The notes under the pieces are model-generated. The model ran no database searches. It was not told the DNA's origin and saw nothing but the letters and a program-made list of their open reading frames with translations. Of a stretch of 8,828 nt of DNA, positions 1-5,958 are shown piece after piece. The stretch's first letter is position 1. Every line of letters starts with the position of its first letter. Source of the stretch: Ruminococcaceae bacterium UBA1244 (GTDB taxonomy: Bacteria; Bacillota; Clostridia; Oscillospirales; Acutalibacteraceae); NCBI GenBank assembly GCA_002308635.1, contig DBWG01000119.1:1-8828 (forward strand). Reading direction: 5' to 3'. The translations under genes and the position numbers were made by a program.

Positions 1-1041
1 GTGGACGACAAACGGCAGATACGACATTTCGGCATTGAGAGCGATGTTTGCGGCATCGTCAGTTGAGCCAAGCATAAGATATATCGCATTGCAGGATTCG
101 TCATCAAGGTCAATAAGCTCGTCCGACATATCATAGCCGCAGGGAATAGGCTCTGAAAGCTCTATATTTTCCGGCAGGAAAAACGCTTCACGGAATGTTG
201 CTGCGGCATAGCTGTCTTTTTCGGTATTTTCATCAAATTCTGAACCGAGTTTTTTTATCAGTGAGAGCTTGTTTTTGTCCGGATGCTCAGACAGGTCAAT
301 GTAGACCGAAGCGCCGTTTTCTGAAAGAAGTTTTATCTCCTCATCGGAATAAGCCGAAAAATCATCTGCGGCGATAAGCGGTATCTCAGCATGAGGAAAG
401 GCTTTTTTTATGAGCCTTGCCGTACAGTCTGCGCCTTCTGTGCAGCGTATCCCGAAAGCGTCTGCGCCGAGCGACTGGAGAGTTATCAGTGCGGCGATAT
501 AGTCCGTGCCGCCGTCAGTCTCGCCTTCGTCATCGACTGTTATAAGGACAAAGACAGGTATATCCGCAGCCTTTGCCGCAAGGACTCCCGCCCGCATATC
601 CCAGAGCTTGTCAAAATTCCACAGGACAACGAATGAAGCGCCTGCGTCCTTTAACACGGTGATTTTTTCAAGGTGGTCGAAGTATGCGCTTTCAAACACA
701 CATTCACCGTATTCCTCTTTTATGCGGTCGTTTACAAAAACAACTCCGCCGACAGGAAGCCCCTGCGAACAGGACATGACTATCTCTGTCAGTTTTTCGT
801 GAAGCTCGGCAAAGGAATCTTCAAGTCCTCTGTCTTCAAGGCGGGTACGCATAAGTTCTCCGGTAGGAGCAAGCAGAGCAGTCATTCCCGCAGTGCAGGC
901 GGACGCTTTTTGTGAACACAGTTTTTCCGGAGCGCTGATAATATTTGTTTCGCAGCACACAAGGTCAGGGTCGTCCCCTGTAAGCTCGCTGCATGAGCCT
1001 GTACCGTCCGATATCATCGGCAGTGCAAAGGAAAAATTCAT
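1..1041 (-). CDS. Homocysteine S-methyltransferase-like protein, C-terminal part outside window; zinc site apparently degenerate
   Basis: The frame is open from ATG at 1041 to the left edge (347 residues, no stop), so the gene continues beyond the window. AGGAG at 1050-1054, 8 bases upstream, supports this start. The fold resembles the homocysteine-binding barrel at the N-terminus of MetH and in MmuM/BHMT. Visible matches are DGTGS (residues 12-16, compare DGAMGT), LLAPTGELM (56-64, compare the GPTG strand), the segment around MRAGVLAAKAADIPVFV (149-165) and LGADAFGIRC (191-200, compare GADAIGVNC). Family members bind zinc with this first Cys plus a Cys pair in a later GGCCGT motif. Here the aligned segment is YIDLTEHPDK (247-256), without cysteines. 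The segment from about 265 onward is not recognised. It lies 26 bp downstream of argS and is probably co-transcribed with it. The family call is fairly safe; the substrate and activity are unknown, and loss of methyltransferase activity is an inference. Confidence 0.75.
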   Translation of the reverse strand, partial: MNFSFALPMISDGTGSCSELTGDDPDLVCCETNIISAPEKLCSQKASACTAGMTALLAPTGELMRTRLEDRGLEDSFAELHEKLTEIVMSCSQGLPVGGVVFVNDRIKEEYGECVFESAYFDHLEKITVLKDAGASFVVLWNFDKLWDMRAGVLAAKAADIPVFVLITVDDEGETDGGTDYIAALITLQSLGADAFGIRCTEGADCTARLIKKAFPHAEIPLIAADDFSAYSDEEIKLLSENGASVYIDLSEHPDKNKLSLIKKLGSEFDENTEKDSYAAATFREAFFLPENIELSEPIPCGYDMSDELIDLDDESCNAIYLMLGSTDDAANIALNAEMSYLPFVVH

Positions 1042-1067
1042 TTTTCGTTCTCCTATCAGGACTGCTC

Positions 1068-2753
1068 TTACATGGATTCAGGCGCTGATATCTTGAACAT
1101 CGTAAGAATGTTTGCGATAACAGAGCGTGTGCATGAGCAGAGAGTCATACGAGCCTGCATAAGAGACTCGTCGTCGTTTCTTACACGGCAGGCATTATAG
1201 AACTTGTGGAAGAGAGTTGCGGTGTCATAGACGAACTTTGTGATACGTGAGGGATCATAGTCCTTTGCGGCGGAAATTATCTCGCCTTCAAGGGAAGAAA
1301 GCTTGTTGATAAGTTCGACCTCTTCGGGAGCGGTAAGCAGAGCAAGCTCCTCGTCCGTACATTCTCTCGGAAGTATGCCGTCTGCTTCAAGTCCCTTGAA
1401 GATATTGCATATCCTTGCATGAGCATACTGTACATAGTATACGGGATTTTGTGACGACTTTTCTATTGCAAGGTCGAGGTCAAATTCAAGCGGGGTATTT
1501 GCTTCACGGAGATTGAAGAAGAACCTTGCGGCATCTATCGGGATCTCATCAAGAAGTGTTACGAGTGTGATAGCCTTTCCGCTGCGCTTAGAGAGCTTTA
1601 CTCTTTCGCCGTCACGGACGAGGAATACCATCTGCATAAGAACAACGTCAAGTCTTGAAGCGTCAACGCCCAGTGCGGTAAGAGCTGCTTTAAGGCGGGG
1701 GACATAGCCGTGATGGTCTGCGCCGAGAACGTCAATTGCCCTGTCGAAGCCTCTTGTTACGAGCTTGTCATAGTGGTAGGCGATATCCGGCACAACATAA
1801 GTCGGGAGTCCGTTTGAACGCACGAGGACAAAATCCTTGTCTGCGCCGAATTCGGAAGCCCTGAACCATACTGCGCCGTCCTGCTCGTAGGTATGGCCTT
1901 TTTCGGTGAGCAGTTCAACGACTTTCTTTACCGAACCGTCATTGTGAAGTGTGCTTTCCCTGAACCAGCGGTCGTATTTGATGCGGTATTTGAGAAGGTC
2001 ACGTTCAAGACCCTCTATATTGAGCGGGAGAGCATATTTTACAAGAGCGGCTCTTCTTTCGGCACTGTCGGCTTCAACGTATCTGTCGCCGTATATCTCG
2101 GCAAAGTTTTTGGCATGGTCGATTATATCCTGACCGTGATATGAATCCTCAGGCATTTCATAGCCGTCTTTATAAAGCTGCATATAGCGTATTTCAAGTG
2201 AAGTCGCAAATTTTTCTATCTGGTTGCCGGCATCGTTGATGTAGAATTCTCTTGAAACATCAAATCCCGCAGCACCGAGAACGCTTGAAAGGGTATCGCC
2301 CAGTGCGCCGCCTCTTGCGTTGCCGATGTGCATAGGTCCTGTCGGGTTGGCGGATACGAACTCAACGAGAACCTTTTTGCCTGAGCCGAAATCGGAAGTA
2401 CCGTAGCTGTCGCCCTTTGAGCTTATTTCTCTGAGGACAGATGAATAGTATGATCTTGAATAGAAAAAGTTCATAAATCCGGGGCCTGCGATCTCACAGC
2501 GCTCCAAATTTGTTCCGGTGAGGTCGATATTCTGAATGATAGCTTCTGCGATCTTGCGGGGAGCCGAGTGAAAAGCCCTTGCAGATACCATTGCAGCATT
2601 AGAAGCGAGGTCACCGTGGCTGCGGTCTGCGGGAGTTTCTATTGTAAATGAAGGCAGATCCGCATCAGGGAGAAGACCTTCGCTCTGTGCTTTTTTAACG
2701 GCGCAGATAATTGCATTTTTCAGGCTTTCGACAGTTGTATTAGCCGTTGACAT
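1068..2753 (-). CDS. argS: Arginyl-tRNA synthetase
   Basis: Class I aminoacyl-tRNA synthetase that charges tRNA-Arg with arginine in the cytoplasm. The 561-residue product has the normal family length. The N-terminal additional domain covers about residues 1-105. The class I HIGH signature appears as HIGN (142-145) within SANPTGPMHIGNARGG (134-149), and the KMSK loop as KLSKRSG (386-392). The anticodon-binding DALR domain follows (about 435-561), with the typical NPVYYVQYAHAR segment (436-447) and the family-like ending SAPESM. An in-frame ATG at 2858 would add 35 residues, but the start at 2753 is preferred: GAGGAGG at 2763-2769 lies 9 bases upstream and the product then begins where ArgS proteins normally do. 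The start lies inside the 3' end of the DUF1934 gene (14-bp overlap), which suggests translational coupling. No damage is seen. Confidence 0.97.
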   Translation of the reverse strand: MSTANTTVESLKNAIICAVKKAQSEGLLPDADLPSFTIETPADRSHGDLASNAAMVSARAFHSAPRKIAEAIIQNIDLTGTNLERCEIAGPGFMNFFYSRSYYSSVLREISSKGDSYGTSDFGSGKKVLVEFVSANPTGPMHIGNARGGALGDTLSSVLGAAGFDVSREFYINDAGNQIEKFATSLEIRYMQLYKDGYEMPEDSYHGQDIIDHAKNFAEIYGDRYVEADSAERRAALVKYALPLNIEGLERDLLKYRIKYDRWFRESTLHNDGSVKKVVELLTEKGHTYEQDGAVWFRASEFGADKDFVLVRSNGLPTYVVPDIAYHYDKLVTRGFDRAIDVLGADHHGYVPRLKAALTALGVDASRLDVVLMQMVFLVRDGERVKLSKRSGKAITLVTLLDEIPIDAARFFFNLREANTPLEFDLDLAIEKSSQNPVYYVQYAHARICNIFKGLEADGILPRECTDEELALLTAPEEVELINKLSSLEGEIISAAKDYDPSRITKFVYDTATLFHKFYNACRVRNDDESLMQARMTLCSCTRSVIANILTMFKISAPESM

Positions 2754-3183
2754 TTTTGTTTGCCTCCTCGATTTTAAGATAAAGCTCATTTTTGCTGGCA
2801 AGCTCGGACTGTACGTCAATGGAATAATGTACTTCCAGTTCGCCGCCGTTGTCATCAAGATCTATTTTTACGCTTTCGGTATAAACTCCGAGAGAGATTA
2901 TGCCAAAGCTTGTTACATATTCGCATTTATGGCGGACACCTTTTTCAAGGATAAGGTTATGGCTTTCGGAGCCGCCCTTCATAACGGTAACACGGCCTTC
3001 TGGATCGATCTTTACCGTTGTACGGTATTTTTTTTCGGGGTTCTGGGTATCGTATTCCTTGTATGTAATATATCGGCTCCCGTTTTTTGTAAGATAAGAA
3101 GCCATTGTTTTAAGCTCTATTTTGTCGGAATGATCTTCGACAGTCTGTTTCCCTGTCACCGATAGAATATAGTTCTCTTCCAT
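2740..3183 (-). CDS. DUF1934 (YwiB-like) beta-barrel protein
   Basis: A 147-residue protein resembling DUF1934, the family of Bacillus subtilis YwiB, which is also encoded just upstream of argS. The sequence alternates short beta-strand-like segments, for example YILSVTGKQTV (5-15), SRYITYKEYD (36-45), TVKIDPEGRVTVMKGG and the later LEVHYSIDV, and has no signal peptide or membrane segment. This fits a small soluble lipocalin-like barrel. The family has no firmly established role. The conserved pairing with argS suggests a link to translation, but that is only inference. Start ATG at 3183 follows a purine-rich AAGGG/AAAAGG stretch within about 15 bases. The stop (2740-2742) lies past the argS start, and the argS ribosome-binding site lies within this coding region. 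The non-coding element at 3215-3668 sits immediately upstream, so its promoter may lie in or beyond that element. Confidence 0.85.
   Translation of the reverse strand: MEENYILSVTGKQTVEDHSDKIELKTMASYLTKNGSRYITYKEYDTQNPEKKYRTTVKIDPEGRVTVMKGGSESHNLILEKGVRHKCEYVTSFGIISLGVYTESVKIDLDDNGGELEVHYSIDVQSELASKNELYLKIEEANKNVNG
2763..2769 (-). promoter_or_regulatory. argS ribosome-binding site inside the DUF1934 gene
   Basis: On the minus strand this reads GAGGAGG, 9 bases before the ATG at 2753. It decides the argS start against the longer upstream option at 2858, and it places argS initiation within the last codons of the DUF1934 gene, consistent with coupled translation. Confidence 0.8.
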
Positions 3184-3214
3184 TTACCTTTTCCCTTCAT
3201 TGATTATTGTTCAG

Positions 3215-3232
3215 CGGCGAGCCGCCGCACCC
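3215..3232 (+). repeat. Left terminal inverted repeat of the intergenic element
   Basis: This 18-bp copy matches the reverse complement of 3651-3668 at 16 of 18 bases. It is itself a small hairpin (GCGG at 3214-3217 pairs with CCGC at 3222-3225 around a CGAG loop). It is followed by CCGCACCC, which is also kept in the other copy. Confidence 0.6.
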
Positions 3233-3274
3233 TATTTTAGAACGCAGATACTTCTATAACGTGCGTCCGCATCA

Positions 3275-3290
3275 CGACCCTTACGGGTCG
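3275..3290. repeat. Stem-loop within the intergenic element
   Basis: CGACCC (3275-3280) pairs perfectly with GGGTCG (3285-3290) across a 4-base loop (TTAC). There is no T-run after it on either strand, so it is unlikely to be an intrinsic terminator. Confidence 0.55.
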
Positions 3291-3474
3291 CTTTGGCTGT
3301 TTTCTTTCACGTCCAGACTTTGGCTGAGCGTTCTTAATTAAATTGTTATTTTCGGTTCGGACAACTCCACACCCAACTCTCAACACTCATTCACGCTCCA
3401 CAGTTTTTTGTTTAGTAGGTGCGGAAAAGTTTAAAAGAAGTATGAACTAACCGCACAAGCAGAATCGACCCAAA

Positions 3475-3511
3475 GCCCGTTAAGGGCGACGGTGCCGGAG
3501 TGCATCCGGTG
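3475..3511. repeat. Two adjacent stem-loops within the intergenic element
   Basis: GCCC (3475-3478) pairs with GGGC (3484-3487) around a 5-base loop. CCGGA (3495-3499) pairs with TCCGG (3505-3509) around GTGCA and can extend with wobble pairs to 3491/3513. The 10-mer at 3502-3511 is also perfectly complementary to 3585-3594, so an alternative long-range pairing is possible. Confidence 0.5.
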
Positions 3512-3572
3512 TCAACTTCATGTTCCGGTTCTCCCGCATATTCCAAACTATAATGCGAAATAGTCCAGTACG

Positions 3573-3599
3573 GTCACGCACCCGCACCGGATGCGTGAC
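3573..3599. repeat. 8-bp perfect stem-loop near the right end of the intergenic element
   Basis: GTCACGCA (3573-3580) pairs perfectly with TGCGTGAC (3592-3599) around an 11-base loop. The outer bases add a wobble pair (3572/3600) and a C-G pair (3571/3601). The loop and right arm contain the 10-mer complementary to 3502-3511. Confidence 0.55.
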
Positions 3600-3650
3600 T
3601 GAATGATTAAACCGAAAGAGGTGAGCAACGTAAGGAGCGTGTTCGGAGTC

Positions 3651-3668
3651 GGGTGCGGCAGCTTGCCG
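3651..3668 (-). repeat. Right terminal inverted repeat of the intergenic element
   Basis: This is the partner of 3215-3232. It forms its own hairpin (CGGCA at 3656-3660 with TGCCG at 3664-3668, 3-base loop) immediately after the murI stop codon in the direction of murI transcription. Without a following T-run it does not look like a standard terminator. Confidence 0.6.
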
Positions 3669-4490
3669 TTAGTGTACCATAACTTGTTCGAGGTTGATGT
3701 GTGAGACCTCGTTGCCGACGCTTCTTTCGAGGAAAATGTCGGCTGTTTTGCGGAAGTCCTCAACGGTGTCGCTGACATAGTAACGGCAGGCACCCGGCTC
3801 GGTGTTTTTGTTGAGAAGATCGTTTTCTTTGAGTATATTTGCGGCATAGAGAGCGGTCTCCTTGCCGGAATCTATTAGGGTCACGTTTTCTCCGAGATAA
3901 TTTGAGATTGCCTTTGATATTATGGGGAAGTGTGTGCAGCCAAGAATGAGGGTGTCGATGCCGGCTTCCTTCATGGATGACAGATAACGCTCAACAATGA
4001 GCTTTACTATCGGGTCTTCCGGCGAGATGAAGCTGTTTTCGACAAGCGACACAAACAGCGGACAGTCCTGCTGCATTACAGTACATTCAGGGTCAAGGCG
4101 GAGTATCTCGTTTTTGTAGGAATTGCTGTTTACTGTTGCGGATGTACCGATAACGCCTATGCGTTTGATCCTTGTTGCTTTTGCGGCAGCGTGAGCGGTG
4201 GGGAAGACTACTCCGGTGAACGGGACGGGCAGCTCGTTTTTAAGTCCGGCTGCAACGGAGCTTACAGTACCGCAGGCGGCAATTATCATCTTTACGCCCT
4301 TTGAGAGCAGAAAACCTGCATCCTGCTGAGCGTAGCGGATTATGGTAGAACGGCTCTTGTTGCCGTATGGTACTCTTGCGGTATCTCCGAAATAGATAAT
4401 GTCCTCGTGAGGCAGCACCTTTATCATTTCTTTTACGGCGGTCAGCCCTCCGAGACCGGAATCAAATATTCCAATCGCATATTCACGCAT
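3669..4490 (-). CDS. murI: Glutamate racemase
   Basis: Cofactor-independent racemase converting L-Glu to D-Glu in the cytoplasm, the substrate MurD adds to the peptidoglycan stem. The 273 residues match the family length. Visible motifs are IFDSGLGGLTAV (8-19) with the active-site Asp10 and Ser11, YFGDTARVPYG (33-43), the first catalytic Cys73 in AACGTVSS, and the second in LGCTHFP (Cys185, His187). The base after the first Cys is usually Asn (CNT); here it is Gly74, a departure from the best-studied enzymes. The ATG at 4490 is preferred to an in-frame TTG at 4508 because the conserved IGIFDSG strand then begins a few residues in, and AAAGGG lies 9 bases upstream. It overlaps the ddl stop by 8 bp, so the two are almost certainly co-translated. 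Its stop codon touches the inverted-repeat element downstream. Confidence 0.95.
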   Translation of the reverse strand: MREYAIGIFDSGLGGLTAVKEMIKVLPHEDIIYFGDTARVPYGNKSRSTIIRYAQQDAGFLLSKGVKMIIAACGTVSSVAAGLKNELPVPFTGVVFPTAHAAAKATRIKRIGVIGTSATVNSNSYKNEILRLDPECTVMQQDCPLFVSLVENSFISPEDPIVKLIVERYLSSMKEAGIDTLILGCTHFPIISKAISNYLGENVTLIDSGKETALYAANILKENDLLNKNTEPGACRYYVSDTVEDFRKTADIFLERSVGNEVSHINLEQVMVH

Positions 4491-5556
4491 CCTTACCGAC
4501 CCTTTCAAATGCAGATTTTATCAGAGCTTCGATGAGAGCTTCACCTTCATAGCCGCAGGCAGCCATAAGCTTTGGGTACATACTTATCGAGGTGAAGCCC
4601 GGAAGGGTATTTATCTCGTTGAGAAGCACTCTGCCGTCATCAGTAACAAAGAAATCAACTCTTGAAAGTCCGCTGCATCCGATGAGGGTATAGGCTTTTA
4701 TTGCAGTTTCACGAACCTTTTCCATAAGATCTTCACTTATTTTTGCGGGGATATACAGTTCGGAAGCGGCGTTGTTGTATTTTGCGTCATAGTCATAGAA
4801 TTCGCTTGCGGGAGCGATCTGTCCGGGAACAGACGCAAAGGGCTTTTCGTTGCCTAAAACGGCACACTCAACTTCATGGCCGACAATGTTTTCTTCGACA
4901 ACGATCTTTGAGTCCTCTTTTGAAGCGACCTCGATGGCTTTGACAAGTTCATCCCTGTTGTGAGCTTTGCTTACTCCGACAGAGGATCCTGCATTTGCGG
5001 GTTTTACAAAGACCGGATATGAGGGAAGCTCGGATTCTATCTTGGCAATTATCTTTTCGGGGTCGTTTTTGTATTCGCAGGAATAGAACCATGTGTAATC
5101 CGCCTGAGCTATTCCGAATTTTTCAAGCAGGATATTTGTAACAGCCTTGTCCATACAGGCGGCGGAAGCAAGAACGCCGCAGCCGACGTATGGGATGCCG
5201 GACATTTCAAAAATTCCCTGGATAGTTCCGTCCTCGCCGTTCTTTCCGTGAAGCACAGGGAAAATAACGTCAAGCTTTATTATCTCGCCCGTTCCGACAA
5301 CAACGATACCGGAAACAGAGGGCGCAGGAGAAATAAAGGCAGTGCGGTTTTCGGGGTCTTTCTCCCAGCTGCCGTCCCTGATGGCTGAAACATCGCCTTT
5401 ATAGAGCAGCCATTTTCCTTCTTTGGTGATGCCGATTGTTACAATTTCGTATTTGTCACGGGGAATGGTGCTTATAACATAGGATGCCGAAACTCTTGAG
5501 ACCTCATGCTCAGATGATTTTCCGCCGAAAATTACGGCGATGCGCTTTTTCTGCAT
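4483..5556 (-). CDS. ddl: D-alanine--D-alanine ligase
   Basis: ATP-grasp ligase joining two D-Ala to make the terminal dipeptide of peptidoglycan precursors (cytoplasm). The 357-residue product is normal in length. The N-terminal domain carries FGGKSSEHEVS (10-20). The central ATP-grasp part has HGKNGEDGTIQG (103-114), VKPANAGSSVGVS (184-196) and VEENIVGHEVEC (220-231). The C-terminal catalytic part has SGLSRVDFF (295-303) and the metal-binding LLNEINTLPGFT (311-322). The substrate loop reads FYDYDAKY (253-260), the Tyr-type pattern of D-Ala-D-Ala ligases rather than the VanA-type D-Ala-D-Lac pattern. An in-frame ATG at 5574 is possible. ATG at 5556 is preferred because GGAGAG lies 10 bases upstream and the product starts directly before RIAVIFGG. 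It is first of the ddl-murI pair, read from the promoter at 5665-5693. Confidence 0.95.
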   Translation of the reverse strand: MQKKRIAVIFGGKSSEHEVSRVSASYVISTIPRDKYEIVTIGITKEGKWLLYKGDVSAIRDGSWEKDPENRTAFISPAPSVSGIVVVGTGEIIKLDVIFPVLHGKNGEDGTIQGIFEMSGIPYVGCGVLASAACMDKAVTNILLEKFGIAQADYTWFYSCEYKNDPEKIIAKIESELPSYPVFVKPANAGSSVGVSKAHNRDELVKAIEVASKEDSKIVVEENIVGHEVECAVLGNEKPFASVPGQIAPASEFYDYDAKYNNAASELYIPAKISEDLMEKVRETAIKAYTLIGCSGLSRVDFFVTDDGRVLLNEINTLPGFTSISMYPKLMAACGYEGEALIEALIKSAFERVGKDA

Positions 5557-5664
5557 TGTAATATCACTCTCCATAAATTACAGGAAGCCCTGAAAACACC
5601 TCAAAAGGCGGATGCTGAGCGTCCCGGCGTTGATAAAAAATGTACTTTTACGATACAATTATAT

Positions 5665-5693
5665 ATGATACCACATTTTTCTTTACAGTGCAA
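5665..5693 (-). promoter_or_regulatory. Predicted ddl-murI promoter (extended -10)
   Basis: On the minus strand TTGCAC (5688-5693) is followed by exactly 17 bases and then TATCAT (5665-5670), with TGG directly before the -10 giving an extended -10 TGn. Transcription would start near 5658 and leave about a 100-base leader before the ddl ATG. The call rests on hexamer match and spacing only. Confidence 0.55.
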
Positions 5694-5805
5694 TTGTTAT
5701 TTATATGTATAGCATTTTCTGACGTTAGAAGTTCTTTTAGTACTTTGTAATGTTTTGTGTAAAATGACGAATTTTGTTTTATTTCAAGATATACAAGAAA
5801 AAGAC

Positions 5806-5834
5806 TTGATTTTTGGTAATATACATGGTATCAT
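5806..5834 (+). promoter_or_regulatory. Predicted promoter for the NlpC/P60 gene (extended -10)
   Basis: TTGATT (5806-5811), a 17-base spacer and TATCAT (5829-5834) with TGG just before it. The nine bases TGGTATCAT are identical to those in the divergent ddl promoter. The predicted start near 5841 gives a leader of about 118 bases, which I could not match to a known riboswitch. The call rests on hexamers and spacing only. Confidence 0.5.
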
Positions 5835-5861
5835 TAAGAAAATGTTACAGGGTTGATACCA
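5826..5861. repeat. 8-bp inverted repeat spanning the hydrolase -10 and start region
   Basis: TGGTATCA (5826-5833) and its perfect inverse TGATACCA (5854-5861) are separated by 20 bases. A third copy, TGATACCA, sits at 5666-5673 over the ddl -10. The arms could be operator half-sites, or the left one may simply be the promoter -10. Confidence 0.4.
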
Positions 5862-5958
5862 ATTCGGCCCGTTCGTTAAATTTTTGTTATTGATAGAAAA
5901 TGATTTGTAATTAAGAATTATACATCCTTCAAGACGATTAAAACACCGAAAGGGGAAA

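Larger units (their letters stand above)
3213..3670. repeat. Non-coding element bounded by imperfect inverted repeats (MITE-like or structured intergenic repeat)
   Basis: The gap between the DUF1934 gene and murI holds no convincing gene. Its edges are inverted copies of each other: plus-strand 3215-3232 (cggcgagccgccgcaccc) against the complement of 3651-3668 (cggcaagctgccgcaccc), identical at 16 of 18 positions. The internal sequence is rich in stem-loops at 3275-3290, 3475-3487, 3495-3509 and 3573-3599. No transposase is encoded, and I see no clear target-site duplication at the edges (ttcag on the left, ttagt on the right). The right edge directly abuts the murI stop codon (3669-3671). 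It could be a non-autonomous mobile element, a dispersed intergenic repeat or a structured RNA. Multi-copy status cannot be judged from one window. Confidence 0.55.

Noticed and set aside
195..1096. Several short plus-strand frames
   Set aside because: They are antisense to the methyltransferase-like gene, overlap one another and show no protein-family features.
1513..3165. Plus-strand frames opposite argS and DUF1934
   Set aside because: These are antisense shadows of well-supported genes; the compositions look like reverse-strand translation artefacts.
3184..3320. T-box riboswitch before the DUF1934-argS operon
   Set aside because: The minus strand has AGGGTGCGGCGG, which superficially recalls the T-box AGGGTGGNACCGCG, but the ACC bulge, the terminator with U-run and stem I features are missing. 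The motif is also part of an inverted repeat found in opposite orientation at 3651-3668.
3502..3599. Intrinsic terminator for murI
   Set aside because: The hairpins between 3475 and 3668 have no following T-run in the direction of murI transcription.
3548..3847. Minus-strand reading frame of 99 codons crossing the murI end
   Set aside because: It lies mostly in another frame of murI and then in the non-coding element, has no recognisable protein features and no convincing ribosome-binding site.
5575..5958. c-di-AMP (ydaO) riboswitch or tRNA in the divergent intergenic region
   Set aside because: No conserved riboswitch core, no cloverleaf and no TTCGA-type T-loop are visible; only promoters and short repeats can be supported.
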